NCBI GenBank assembly: GCA_021852245.1
Contig: JAJZNY010000113.1
Span: forward strand, 1-14,306
Length of the DNA: 14,306 nt
Source of the DNA: Planctomycetota bacterium
Lineage (GTDB): Bacteria > Planctomycetota > Phycisphaerae > WQYP01
Direction: 5' to 3'
Shown: piece by piece, positions 1 through 6,226 of the stretch
Numbering within the stretch: position 1 is the first letter of the stretch
How the letters are laid out: each line of letters begins with the position of its first letter
Notes under the pieces: generated by a model
The model's database searches: none
Told to the model about the DNA's origin: nothing
What the model saw: only the letters and a program-made list of their open reading frames with translations
Position numbers and translations under genes: made by a program

Positions 1-188
1 CCTTTCCGCCTGCCGTTATGCCGAGGTCCATCCTCCGCCGACTGATCTTAACAAATTATCGGCAAGATGCAGCCTCGGCTGAAATTTGTCGCAGAAGCGT
101 TCGATGGCGGATGCCGGTGGGTAAATTGCAGTGTTGATTTAATCGCGGTTTTTCACCGCCTCCGTCAGCAGTGGTACAATCACTGGGT
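1..188. other. Left-end noncoding stretch with toxin-antitoxin promoter region
   Basis: I see no convincing gene here. The last 50 bases carry a promoter-like pair and an inverted repeat, described separately, just ahead of the truncated PIN toxin start at 189. The rest shows no recognisable product in any frame. A gene could run in from the left edge on the minus strand, but nothing in its translation is recognisable. Confidence 0.4.
145..180 (+). promoter_or_regulatory. Promoter with inverted repeat ahead of the toxin-antitoxin remnant
   Basis: TTCACC at 152-157 and TACAAT at 175-180 are 17 bases apart, matching 4/6 and 5/6 of the sigma70 consensus. A perfect 5-base inverted repeat (GCGGT 145-149, ACCGC 155-159) overlaps the -35 box, where a toxin-antitoxin autorepressor could sit. 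Transcription would start near 187, two bases before the ATG at 189, so the message would be almost leaderless. The operator role is inference. Confidence 0.35.
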
Positions 189-281
189 ATGAGGCGAACG
201 GTTTATATCGAGACGACAGTTCCGAGCTTTTATACCGATCATAACGACGCCGGACTTGTTGATTACGGAGAACGATCATGA
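189..281 (+). pseudogene. Truncated VapC-like PIN-domain toxin (N-terminal fragment)
   Basis: A 30-codon frame begins MRRTVYIETTVPSFYTD, which matches the usual first strand of one family of VapC-type PIN endoribonuclease toxins, including the first acidic active-site residue (Glu8). Full-length members run about 150 residues or more. Here the match stops after about 17 residues and is followed by an unrelated-looking tail of about 12 residues and TGA at 279-281. The stop overlaps the ATG (278) of the next gene in an ATGA arrangement, as intact toxin-antitoxin pairs of this kind often do. The simplest reading is an internal deletion that removed most of the toxin and left both ends. The fragment lacks the later acidic residues and should be inactive. 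Family assignment is from memory of the motif. Confidence 0.6.
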
Positions 282-463
282 CACATGATGATGCGGTAGT
301 GGAGCGTGTGCGCGCCGCCCGGCAGACGATTGTTGATCGCTGCGGTGGCGATCGGCATCGCATTTTGGAATGGGCGCGCAGGGTTGAGACCGAAAATCGA
401 ACTCGCGTTGTGCGCTACGAGTCGACGGGTGGGAACCGCCACGGAAGCCGATCACAGGCCTGA
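278..463 (+). CDS. Antitoxin-like protein, partner of a PIN toxin
   Basis: This 61-residue protein starts with the pattern MTHDDAVVERVRAARQTI and continues through a helical, charged segment to RTRVVRYE near residue 48. The D-(D/P)-x-VVxxVRxxRxxI opening and a short strand ending in a VV motif are typical of the small proteins encoded directly downstream of this class of PIN toxin, which are presumed antitoxins. It overlaps the truncated toxin by four bases (ATGA), so translation would be coupled. The last 13 residues (STGGNRHGSRSQA) look non-native and may reflect a frameshift near the end. With the toxin gone, the protein may be under little selection. It could also still act on a related toxin elsewhere in the genome. 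Confidence 0.5.
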   Translation: MTHDDAVVERVRAARQTIVDRCGGDRHRILEWARRVETENRTRVVRYESTGGNRHGSRSQA

Positions 464-638
464 ACGACGCGGTCCTCCGGCCGCGGCTGGGGCCGCTGGA
501 GCACGAGGTCAATTCCATTTGCGGCCATGCGTGAATAGTATTACCTTTACTATGGATATTATCATGGCGCGGGCGGTCGGCATGGGTCCTGCTTGAGGGG
601 CTGGCAGGCTGATTCGGCCCGGCCCGTCAGGAACATAT
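464..638 (+). promoter_or_regulatory. Upstream region of the duplicated module, with a dyad
   Basis: This 175-base gap separates the antitoxin-like gene from A1. It holds a perfect 6-base dyad, ATAGTA (535-540) and TACTAT (548-553), with a 7-base loop. The dyad lies in a short AT-rich island (about 532-563) inside GC-rich sequence. TATTAT at 557-562 could be a -10 box, but no good -35 sits at the right distance. A promoter or operator for the module at 639 is plausible, not shown. Confidence 0.3.
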
Positions 639-1268
639 ATGACGCAAACGGCTGCAACTTCGTCTGAATTAAGGCTGCTCCCCTGCCCCATTCGCGGGTG
701 CGGCCAATATCTCATCCCCGAGGGGGAGTTGTTCCGCTGCAGCAAACACAAGTTGTCCTACCGTATTCTGGATTTTTCCCCTCCGCCGGACGCAGGCAAA
801 AAGGCCGATGAACTCACCGACCGCTACGCCCCGTGCACTGAGCACCCGGATCGCCTTGCCACGGAAATCTGCCGCGGTTCCGGAAATTATATCTGCCCGC
901 TGTGCACCGCCATGATTGACGGCGAGCCGTGGAGCTACGCGTATCTGCAGACACCCGCAGGCCAAAAATTATTGAAAGACAAATATATTTCAGTGCTGCC
1001 GCGGCCGGATCAAAATATCCGGACGCTGTTTTTTTGCCTGATCCTGTTTCCCCTGACATTCCTGATGCTGATCACATCCATCATCTGGGTGCCCTATCTC
1101 GCCACACAGATTGTCAACATCATCCGATTGCGAAGGCGAAGCTGGATGTACCGGGCGCTGATTCCGCGATATCAGGTTGTTGCAATGGTCGTCGGACTTC
1201 TGGTCTGGACTGTACTGGGAGTGATGATCTACCGTGTTATATTTTTATCACAGGGGTCAATCCAGTGA
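639..1268 (+). CDS. Module protein A1: zinc-binding two-helix membrane protein
   Basis: I do not recognise a named family for this 209-residue protein. Residues 16-37 form a zinc-ribbon-like knuckle pair (C16, C21, C34, H37). Residues 66-89 resemble a B-box (C66-x2-H69, C78, C86-x2-C89), but the position where a partner Cys is expected after C78 is Ser81. A motif SVLPRPD (118-124) leads into a first membrane segment at about 129-153. A basic loop (RLRRRSWMYR) follows, then a second segment at about 178-203. The zinc domains and basic loop are probably cytoplasmic. A Shine-Dalgarno-like CAGGAA lies just before the ATG at 639. The stop overlaps the GTG start of B1, so the two are probably coupled. 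A diverged second copy (A2) follows at 2005. Function unknown; a membrane-tethered zinc scaffold or sensor is a guess. Confidence 0.8.
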   Translation: MTQTAATSSELRLLPCPIRGCGQYLIPEGELFRCSKHKLSYRILDFSPPPDAGKKADELTDRYAPCTEHPDRLATEICRGSGNYICPLCTAMIDGEPWSYAYLQTPAGQKLLKDKYISVLPRPDQNIRTLFFCLILFPLTFLMLITSIIWVPYLATQIVNIIRLRRRSWMYRALIPRYQVVAMVVGLLVWTVLGVMIYRVIFLSQGSIQ

Positions 1269-1819
1269 TTACGATTGAAACGCAACCCCAATCGCCGCCC
1301 CGCCTCTGGAGGTTGAGCCCACGTCGCAAGGGTCAGTGGGCCGTTATCGAAAGCGATCATTTAGTGCTTACCACGCCGGATAAAGAAGCCGATCGTATGC
1401 ACCGCCTGCCGCTGAAAAAAATAACACGTATCTATATCGCCCGGGAAATGCCTGCCTACGGCGCTCTGACCGTGGAGGCGCTGATCTTGCTGGGCGTGTT
1501 AACCATGCCACTATGGGGCGCGGGGAACCTTTTCACCCCGTATCACAGCTGGCTGGCGCCCATGATCGCCGCGCCGATCGCAATTATTACAGCCTACAAT
1601 CTCTATCTGAGTCTGCTGCCGAAAACATTGATTTATCTCGTGGCCGCCCCGCAACCATGGGGAGTTCGCGTGCGGTTACGCAGGCGAAAATTGGATGAGT
1701 TTATCGACGCCCTCAGCGCCGGAATTGTCAGGTGCCAGTCGCTGGCGCAGGGCGGCGTGAAGCATGATCTCACGCCAAGCGGCGACGAAAGCGGAGAGCA
1801 ATATACTCCCCCTGCGTAA
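1265..1819 (+). CDS. Module protein B1: two-helix membrane protein, split-PH-like
   Basis: The frame is open from 929, but the start is probably GTG at 1265. It overlaps the TGA of A1 and has AGGGG at 1252-1256, eight bases upstream. The region before it is merely a shadow of A1. This gives 184 residues. Residues 24-60 look like beta-strands around VIESDHLVLTT (27-37). Two membrane segments follow (about 64-84 and 96-117). The C-terminal part has a strand-rich stretch (about 122-138) and a helix (about 142-158). A strand block, then two helices, then strands and a final helix recalls a bacterial PH-like domain interrupted by a membrane hairpin; that is inference. B2 (2652) is a diverged copy with the matching VIEKDHLMLLT at the same residue numbers. 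No function is known to me. Confidence 0.75.
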   Translation: MITIETQPQSPPRLWRLSPRRKGQWAVIESDHLVLTTPDKEADRMHRLPLKKITRIYIAREMPAYGALTVEALILLGVLTMPLWGAGNLFTPYHSWLAPMIAAPIAIITAYNLYLSLLPKTLIYLVAAPQPWGVRVRLRRRKLDEFIDALSAGIVRCQSLAQGGVKHDLTPSGDESGEQYTPPA

Positions 1820-2004
1820 CCGTACACCGCGACCGGAAACACCCGGAAGAGTGATCGCCCCGCCGCAGAGCACGGGGATCAGTTGCACTTGCCAACACGC
1901 CGCTGCGGGCGTATTTTCCGGGGTAGTCGGTGGATCAGGCCGGCAAGGCCAGCATGGTATTCCGACGAATCGTGAATCGTGGACCGGTTCAGGGAGTGCA
2001 CGAC
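1820..2004 (+). promoter_or_regulatory. Spacer between the two module copies, with weak hairpin and promoter-like pair
   Basis: This 185-base spacer separates B1 from A2. TTGCCA (1889-1894) and TATTTT (1912-1917), 17 bases apart, could give the second copy its own promoter. Overlapping it, ACGCC (1897-1901) and GGCGT (1908-1912), followed by ATTTT, could be a weak terminator for the first copy. Only one of these readings is likely to be real, and neither is strong. No gene is seen here. Confidence 0.25.
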
Positions 2005-2640
2005 ATGACACAAATCGCTGCTCCGATTTCGGCAGAGCCGATGTCGCCACAGTGTCCCCGCACCGGCTGTCGTCAAACCCTGCGGAAAGTCGGCGACCGA
2101 TGGAAGTGTCCCCAACATCCCAACACGCCATTTGTTGTGGATGAATTTTCTCCGGTGCCGATGCTGGCTCCTCAAGCAGAAACTGCCACCGAAGAACATG
2201 CCGTCTGTGCTCATCACCCCGAACATCAGGCCATCGCCGTTTGTGCCGGCACAGGAAATTACATCTGCGCCCTTTGCACCGTCGAAATCGACGGCAAGAC
2301 CTACAGCGTGCAGTTTCTGGATTCACCGCCCGGCCAATCGGTCGTCGCCCAGCGGTTTACCAGTGTCCTGCCGCGGCCCGATCGCATCGTCTGGCAGATG
2401 CTGGCCAGCCTGCTGATTCTGCCGCTCACGGCCGCGATGCTTTTTCTGTTTTTCATCTGGGTTCCGGTTGGGGTGGTGAACTGGTTTCGCGTGTTGCGGC
2501 TGAGGGGTCGCAGCAATCTGTATCGGCGGATCGTGCGGATGCCGCAGGTGGTGATCATGCTGCTGGGGTTGCTGCTCTGGCTGGTGGCCGGGGTCATTTT
2601 GGTCGTCGCGCCGCATTGGCATTTTTATTTTAACGGCTGA
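2005..2640 (+). CDS. Module protein A2: zinc-binding two-helix membrane protein, paralogue of A1
   Basis: This 211-residue protein has the same plan as A1. The first knuckles are C17, C22, C35, H38. The B-box-like part is C68-x2-H71, C80, C88-x2-C91, with Thr83 where a Cys would be expected. The SVLPRPD motif is at 120-126, and membrane segments lie at about 129-152 and 181-203. By hand count, 25 of 47 residues are identical to A1 across the second zinc motif and the SVLPRPD motif. ATG at 2005 is preferred over an upstream in-frame ATG at 1930, because AGGGAG (1991-1996) lies eight bases before it and the two proteins align from this Met (MTQIAA and MTQTAA). B2 follows after 11 bases. No named function is known to me. 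Confidence 0.8.
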   Translation: MTQIAAPISAEPMSPQCPRTGCRQTLRKVGDRWKCPQHPNTPFVVDEFSPVPMLAPQAETATEEHAVCAHHPEHQAIAVCAGTGNYICALCTVEIDGKTYSVQFLDSPPGQSVVAQRFTSVLPRPDRIVWQMLASLLILPLTAAMLFLFFIWVPVGVVNWFRVLRLRGRSNLYRRIVRMPQVVIMLLGLLLWLVAGVILVVAPHWHFYFNG

Positions 2641-2651
2641 GAGACCATTCC

Positions 2652-3329
2652 ATGGCAGATGAACGAATCGACATCCCGGCCGAAGCCCGTCTCTGGCTTA
2701 TTTCCAGCCAATATCCGGCATGCCGGGCTGTGATTGAAAAAGATCATCTGATGCTTCTGACCGGATCGGGCTACCGCGACAACATCCGGCGCGTTCTGTT
2801 CAATCGTGTTGAGAGGATCATCGTGTCCACCGGGCGGCGACTCAACTGGCGCGTGTGGCTGGCATTGGTGCTGATGTGTATCAACTTACTGGTGTTTGTG
2901 ATCGCCGCGGGAACTACCATCAGCTTTCATCTCAAGATCATCATTGTGCTGCTCGTTGGCTGGCCGATACCGGTATTAGGCTATTGGATGGTAGCTTCAA
3001 TCCGGAACCCGATTCGTCAGATGTACATTGTCCGTGCGGGCCGAACCCATCAAATCAGGCTGGCCATTTCGTCCGCCAAATTTTCCGCTTTTCACGCGGA
3101 GCTATGCCGCCACATACGGGAATATCAATCTCAATTTCCATCCGCCGGGCAGGCGGTCGCCGAGAAGAGCGCGATGGCTCCGCCGGAAACATCCACGATT
3201 GAGGTGCCGGCGGGTGAAGCGGCAGAGGGAGAAACCCCGCCACCGGAAACTCCGCCGCCGACGGAAAATCCCTCGGTGTCATCATCACTTGAGCCGGGGC
3301 CGGAAACGCCTCCGGATGCGTCAGTATGA
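2652..3329 (+). CDS. Module protein B2: two-helix membrane protein, paralogue of B1
   Basis: This 225-residue protein matches B1 in the N-terminal strand block (RLW near 13-15, VIEKDHLMLLT at 27-37, then a VERIIVST strand at about 53-60). Two membrane segments follow (about 66-86 and 94-116). After them comes a strand-helix stretch at about 123-157 (QMYIVRAG, then a helix ending LCRHIREY) that looks like the second half of a PH-like fold. From about residue 171 the protein has a Pro/Glu/Thr-rich tail that B1 lacks, probably disordered. The ATG is 11 bases after the stop of A2, so the two are one transcript. The 3' end overlaps the convergent nadD gene by nine bases. Function unknown; conserved pairing with A suggests the two products act together, perhaps as one membrane complex. 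Confidence 0.78.
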   Translation: MADERIDIPAEARLWLISSQYPACRAVIEKDHLMLLTGSGYRDNIRRVLFNRVERIIVSTGRRLNWRVWLALVLMCINLLVFVIAAGTTISFHLKIIIVLLVGWPIPVLGYWMVASIRNPIRQMYIVRAGRTHQIRLAISSAKFSAFHAELCRHIREYQSQFPSAGQAVAEKSAMAPPETSTIEVPAGEAAEGETPPPETPPPTENPSVSSSLEPGPETPPDASV

Positions 3330-4010
3330 TCCGGCGGCGTAGAGTTGATGCATAAAAATATATTGTTCCACCGCGGGATGCACCAGTCCGGTAATCGAGT
3401 GGCCGGACGCGATCCGGCGGCGGATGTCGGTGGATGAAATACCCGGCACATCAACCGCCAGTCGGCCCGCCCGGAGCCGTTCCAAAACTTCCGGCGCCCA
3501 GTTCCGCTGCATCTGCTGCCAGACCGCCGACTCATCGGACGCATGGGCTGCACCGGCCCGCGGCACCATCAGTACCTGCACCTCCCGTGCAATGTCGGCT
3601 CCGCGGTACCAGCGATGCAGGGCCGCGAATTGGTCCATGCCGATAAGCAGGGCCATCCGTCGGCCCGGGTTGGCGGCTCGTATCCTCTGGAGCGTGTCGT
3701 ACGTGTAGACCGCCCGCCCGCTGTTGATTTCATCCTCCCAGATGCTCAGGCCTAGCACATCGGCGAGCGCCAGCCGCAGCATGGCAAGCCGGTGATGGGC
3801 AGCGGCGCTGGGGCGCTCGGTTTTATGGGGTGATTGATACGCCGGTACGACTACTGCATGCGCCGAGCCGACTGCGGCCATGGCGGCTGTCAGCATGGCG
3901 GTATGTCCGAGGTGCACGGGATCAAAGCTGCCGCCGAATATTACCAGCGGGCCCTCGCCCGGTGCGGTGGAAGATGGGGAGGGCGGATTTGATTCAGGCG
4001 GCACAGGCAT
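3321..4010 (-). CDS. nadD: Nicotinate-nucleotide adenylyltransferase (NadD)
   Basis: NadD transfers AMP from ATP to nicotinate mononucleotide, giving deamido-NAD, the penultimate step of NAD synthesis in the cytoplasm. The 229-residue protein has the nucleotidyltransferase signature GGSFDPVHLGH at 26-36, including the HxGH residues (H33, H36) that bind ATP, and the closing ISSTDIR motif at 191-197. Length fits the family apart from a Pro/Ser-rich leader of about 20 residues that is not needed for the fold. The start at 4010 has GGAAG (minus strand, 4016-4020) five bases upstream. It is the only minus-strand gene between two plus-strand blocks. It runs tail to tail into B2 with a 9-base overlap and is divergent from the cobalamin adenosyltransferase gene 71 bases away. 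Confidence 0.95.
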   Translation of the reverse strand: MPVPPESNPPSPSSTAPGEGPLVIFGGSFDPVHLGHTAMLTAAMAAVGSAHAVVVPAYQSPHKTERPSAAAHHRLAMLRLALADVLGLSIWEDEINSGRAVYTYDTLQRIRAANPGRRMALLIGMDQFAALHRWYRGADIAREVQVLMVPRAGAAHASDESAVWQQMQRNWAPEVLERLRAGRLAVDVPGISSTDIRRRIASGHSITGLVHPAVEQYIFMHQLYAAGSY

Positions 4011-4081
4011 CTAAACTTCCATCACGGTCGGCGCTGCGGGAGTCACCCTGCGGGCGGACGACCTCCTCGGAGCGAAATAGT
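4011..4081. promoter_or_regulatory. Divergent intergenic region between nadD and the adenosyltransferase gene
   Basis: This 71-base gap must hold the 5' ends of nadD (minus) and of the plus-strand gene at 4082. It contains a ribosome site for each: GGAAG on the minus strand (4016-4020) and GGAG on the plus strand (4069-4072, nine bases before the ATG). I see no clear -35/-10 pair on either strand. Confidence 0.3.
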
Positions 4082-4648
4082 ATGCGTATATACACCAAAC
4101 AGGGCGACGAAGGCAAAACATCGCTCTTTGACGGTAAGCGGGTGGAAAAGTGCAATTTGCGGCTGGAGACCTACGGTACGCTGGACGAACTCAACAGCCA
4201 TCTCGGTCTGGCCATTGCCCAGTGCCCATTTACGGAACTGACCGACATATTGCAGCGGCTGCAGCACGAACTTTTTGATGCGGGGTCGGATCTGGCCACG
4301 CCTCTGGAATCTCCCAACAGCGCGAAAATTCGCCGCATTGACGCTGGTGATTATCAGCGGCTTGAGAGGTGGATTGACGAAGTGACGGAAAAATTGCCGC
4401 CGCTGAAGAATTTTGTCCTGCCGGGTGGAGGTGTGCTTGCAGCTCAGCTGCACGTGTGCCGAACGATCTGCCGGCGGGCGGAGCGGCATCTGGTGGAACT
4501 GATGCGGGAGGAGGATGTGGGGCCGGACATATTAATTTATCTCAACCGCCTCAGCGATCTGCTCTTTACGCTGGCACGCTGGGCCAATTTGCTGGATGGA
4601 ATTGACGAGGTGTTCTGGGCCAAACGCCCGAAGGCAGATGAGCGATAG
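4082..4648 (+). CDS. Cob(I)alamin adenosyltransferase, PduO type
   Basis: This enzyme moves the adenosyl group of ATP onto cob(I)alamin, making adenosylcobalamin for B12-dependent enzymes. The 188-residue protein has the N-terminal ATP-binding stretch TKQGDEGKTSLFDG (5-18), then YGTLDELNS (31-39), LPGGG (113-117), the helix CRTICRRAERH (126-136) and YLNRLSD (153-159). R127, R131, E134, N155 and D159 fall at the spacing of the human enzyme's R186, R190, E193, N214 and D218, so the active site appears complete. The frame is open well upstream, but ATG at 4082 is where the family's conserved N-terminus begins and it has GGAG (4069-4072) nine bases before it. It is the first of four co-directional genes, followed by clpP after 83 bases. 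Confidence 0.93.
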   Translation: MRIYTKQGDEGKTSLFDGKRVEKCNLRLETYGTLDELNSHLGLAIAQCPFTELTDILQRLQHELFDAGSDLATPLESPNSAKIRRIDAGDYQRLERWIDEVTEKLPPLKNFVLPGGGVLAAQLHVCRTICRRAERHLVELMREEDVGPDILIYLNRLSDLLFTLARWANLLDGIDEVFWAKRPKADER

Positions 4649-4731
4649 CGCGACCGATATCATGGCGCAGAATTTTGCAATCGAGGCTAAGATAACGGTG
4701 TCGTCAGGCTGGTAGTACAGGAGTTGACTTC

Positions 4732-5445
4732 ATGACGGTTCAATCGAATTTTTCAGGTCTGTCCATCGGCGAGAATCGCTTCGCGGGAAGCGGTTTGGTG
4801 CCGATTGTGGTGGAAAAAAGCGGCCGCGGCGAGCGGTCTTATGACATCTTTTCGCGTTTGCTCAAGGACCGGGTGATTTTTCTGGCCGGGCCGATTGATG
4901 ATGACACCGCCAACCTGATTATTGCCCAGTTGCTTTTCCTCTCCAATGAAGACGCCAAGGCGGACATCAACTTCTATATCAACTCGCCGGGTGGATCGGT
5001 AACGGCCGGGCTGGCCATTTACGACACCATGCAATTTCTGCGGTGCGACGTATCCACCACATGCGTCGGCCTTGCCGCAAGCATGGGGGCGTGGTTGCTG
5101 GCGGCCGGGAAGAAGGGGAAGCGATATTGCCTGCCCAACAGTCGTGTGATGCTCCATCAACCGCTGATTTCCGGTGTGATGCAGGGAACGGCTACCGATC
5201 TTTCCATCGAAGCCAAGGAGATTATGCGTCTGCGGAAGCGGATGTTTGAAATCATGGCGGAACATACCGGACAGCCGATGGAGAAGGTGCATAAAGATTG
5301 TGATCGCAATCTGTGGCTTGAGGCCGAGGAAGCGATTGCATACGGCGTGGTGGATCGTACCTTGCAGCAGATCGGCGAACCGTTAAAAGGCCACGGCGGC
5401 GATATGGCTCCCCCCGGTGGCGAGACGGAAGTGGCGGACCAATAA
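4732..5445 (+). CDS. clpP: ATP-dependent Clp protease proteolytic subunit ClpP
   Basis: ClpP is the serine peptidase barrel of the Clp protease; with a ClpX or ClpA/C unfoldase it degrades cytoplasmic proteins. The 237-residue protein has the catalytic triad Ser117 (GLAASMGA), His142 (MLHQP) and Asp191 (CDRN). The intervals of 25 and 49 residues are the same as in E. coli ClpP. NSPGGSV (84-90) is the oxyanion loop. Two positions near the nucleophile are unusual: Leu114 where Gln or Met is common, and Trp120 after SMGA. The C-terminal tail of about 20 residues (Gly/Pro/acidic) is longer than in E. coli. AGGAG (4719-4723) lies eight bases before the ATG. No clpX or tig gene is next to it, so this may be one of several ClpP copies. 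Confidence 0.95.
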   Translation: MTVQSNFSGLSIGENRFAGSGLVPIVVEKSGRGERSYDIFSRLLKDRVIFLAGPIDDDTANLIIAQLLFLSNEDAKADINFYINSPGGSVTAGLAIYDTMQFLRCDVSTTCVGLAASMGAWLLAAGKKGKRYCLPNSRVMLHQPLISGVMQGTATDLSIEAKEIMRLRKRMFEIMAEHTGQPMEKVHKDCDRNLWLEAEEAIAYGVVDRTLQQIGEPLKGHGGDMAPPGGETEVADQ

Positions 5446-5475
5446 GTAACTCAAACCGCGGGGGCACAGCTGCCG

Positions 5476-6144
5476 ATGAAGATTCATCACCTGGATAGAA
5501 TTCGGCTCAGTCAATGGATGAAATTGGCCAGCATAACGACGCTGGGATTTGCCGCCGCCCTGCTCACGGGCTGCGCCAATTACGCCCACAATGCGCCGTT
5601 TTATGAGCGGAACGTGAAACTCACCAACGCCAATTCCCAGCTAAAAGGGGAACTGGCCAGCACCGAGGCTCAAATCAAGCAGCTCCGGAAAGAAGTTGCG
5701 GCGAAAACCCCGCGGATTGCCACATTGCCTCCGCAGCGTCTGGCGGAACTCTTCACGGTGAAAAAGATTGAAATTTCATCGGATACCCGCACCGCCCACC
5801 TGCACAACAGCTCCACGCGCAACGGCTTCCGGGTTTTTGTCAAAACGTTTATGGGGGGCTCGATGATTCTCCCCGCGACGGGTACTTTTAACATCCAGGC
5901 GTTTGATCTTTCCAGCGGCGTCAAGCACCCGCTGATCGGCCGCTGGTCTTTTTCGCCGATGCAATCAAAAAAATGCTGGTATGGGCTTTTCGGCCTGGAT
6001 GAATTCGGGTTTGACTGTCCGTGGAAGGCGCCGCCGCGGCACCCGGATATTACGTTCCGCGTTAAATTTACCGATGCATTGACCGGGCGTGTATTTTATG
6101 CCCAGCGGGTTCTGAGAGTTCATATTCGGCATGCAAAAGGGTAA
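5476..6144 (+). CDS. Lipoprotein with coiled coil and DUF-type beta domain
   Basis: This is an exported lipoprotein of 222 residues. The lipobox is L30-T31-G32-C33 after a hydrophobic core, so the mature protein would start at Cys33 and be lipid-anchored. Residues about 46-76 form a short charged helix, probably a coiled coil. Residues about 93-218 look like one beta-rich domain, with sections resembling NGFRVFVKTF, FNIQAFDLSSG and ITFRVKFTDALTGRVF. This resembles a hypothetical domain I have seen in planctomycete lipoproteins with no known role. A second ATG at 5518 would give a shorter, more typical lipoprotein leader of 18 residues before the Cys. Neither start has a strong ribosome site (a G-run at 5460-5464 is 11 bases from 5476). 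It lies 30 bases after clpP. Confidence 0.75.
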   Translation: MKIHHLDRIRLSQWMKLASITTLGFAAALLTGCANYAHNAPFYERNVKLTNANSQLKGELASTEAQIKQLRKEVAAKTPRIATLPPQRLAELFTVKKIEISSDTRTAHLHNSSTRNGFRVFVKTFMGGSMILPATGTFNIQAFDLSSGVKHPLIGRWSFSPMQSKKCWYGLFGLDEFGFDCPWKAPPRHPDITFRVKFTDALTGRVFYAQRVLRVHIRHAKG

Positions 6145-6226
6145 GTGCAGGCGGACTCCGGCGGCACCGTTCACCTGCAAACCGTCGGATAATTAAATGT
6201 TTTTTCAGTGATGAGGTTCTCTGACG

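Noticed and set aside
139..363. A 74-codon minus-strand frame over the toxin-antitoxin remnant
   Set aside because: Its translation is Arg/Ser-rich with no known motif and it is antisense to the better-supported plus-strand PIN and antitoxin frames.
464..534. A plus-strand stretch reading LNDAVLRPRLGPLEHEVNS before a stop near 534
   Set aside because: It looks protein-like but is too short, has no start with a ribosome site and matches no family I know; it may be decayed sequence.
929..1264. Upstream extension of the B1 frame
   Set aside because: It lies entirely within A1 in another frame, is low in hydrophobic pattern, and the GTG at 1265 has a ribosome site and the usual overlap.
3830..4081. 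Upstream extension of the adenosyltransferase frame
   Set aside because: It runs antisense through nadD and is Arg-rich; the family's conserved start is the Met at 4082.
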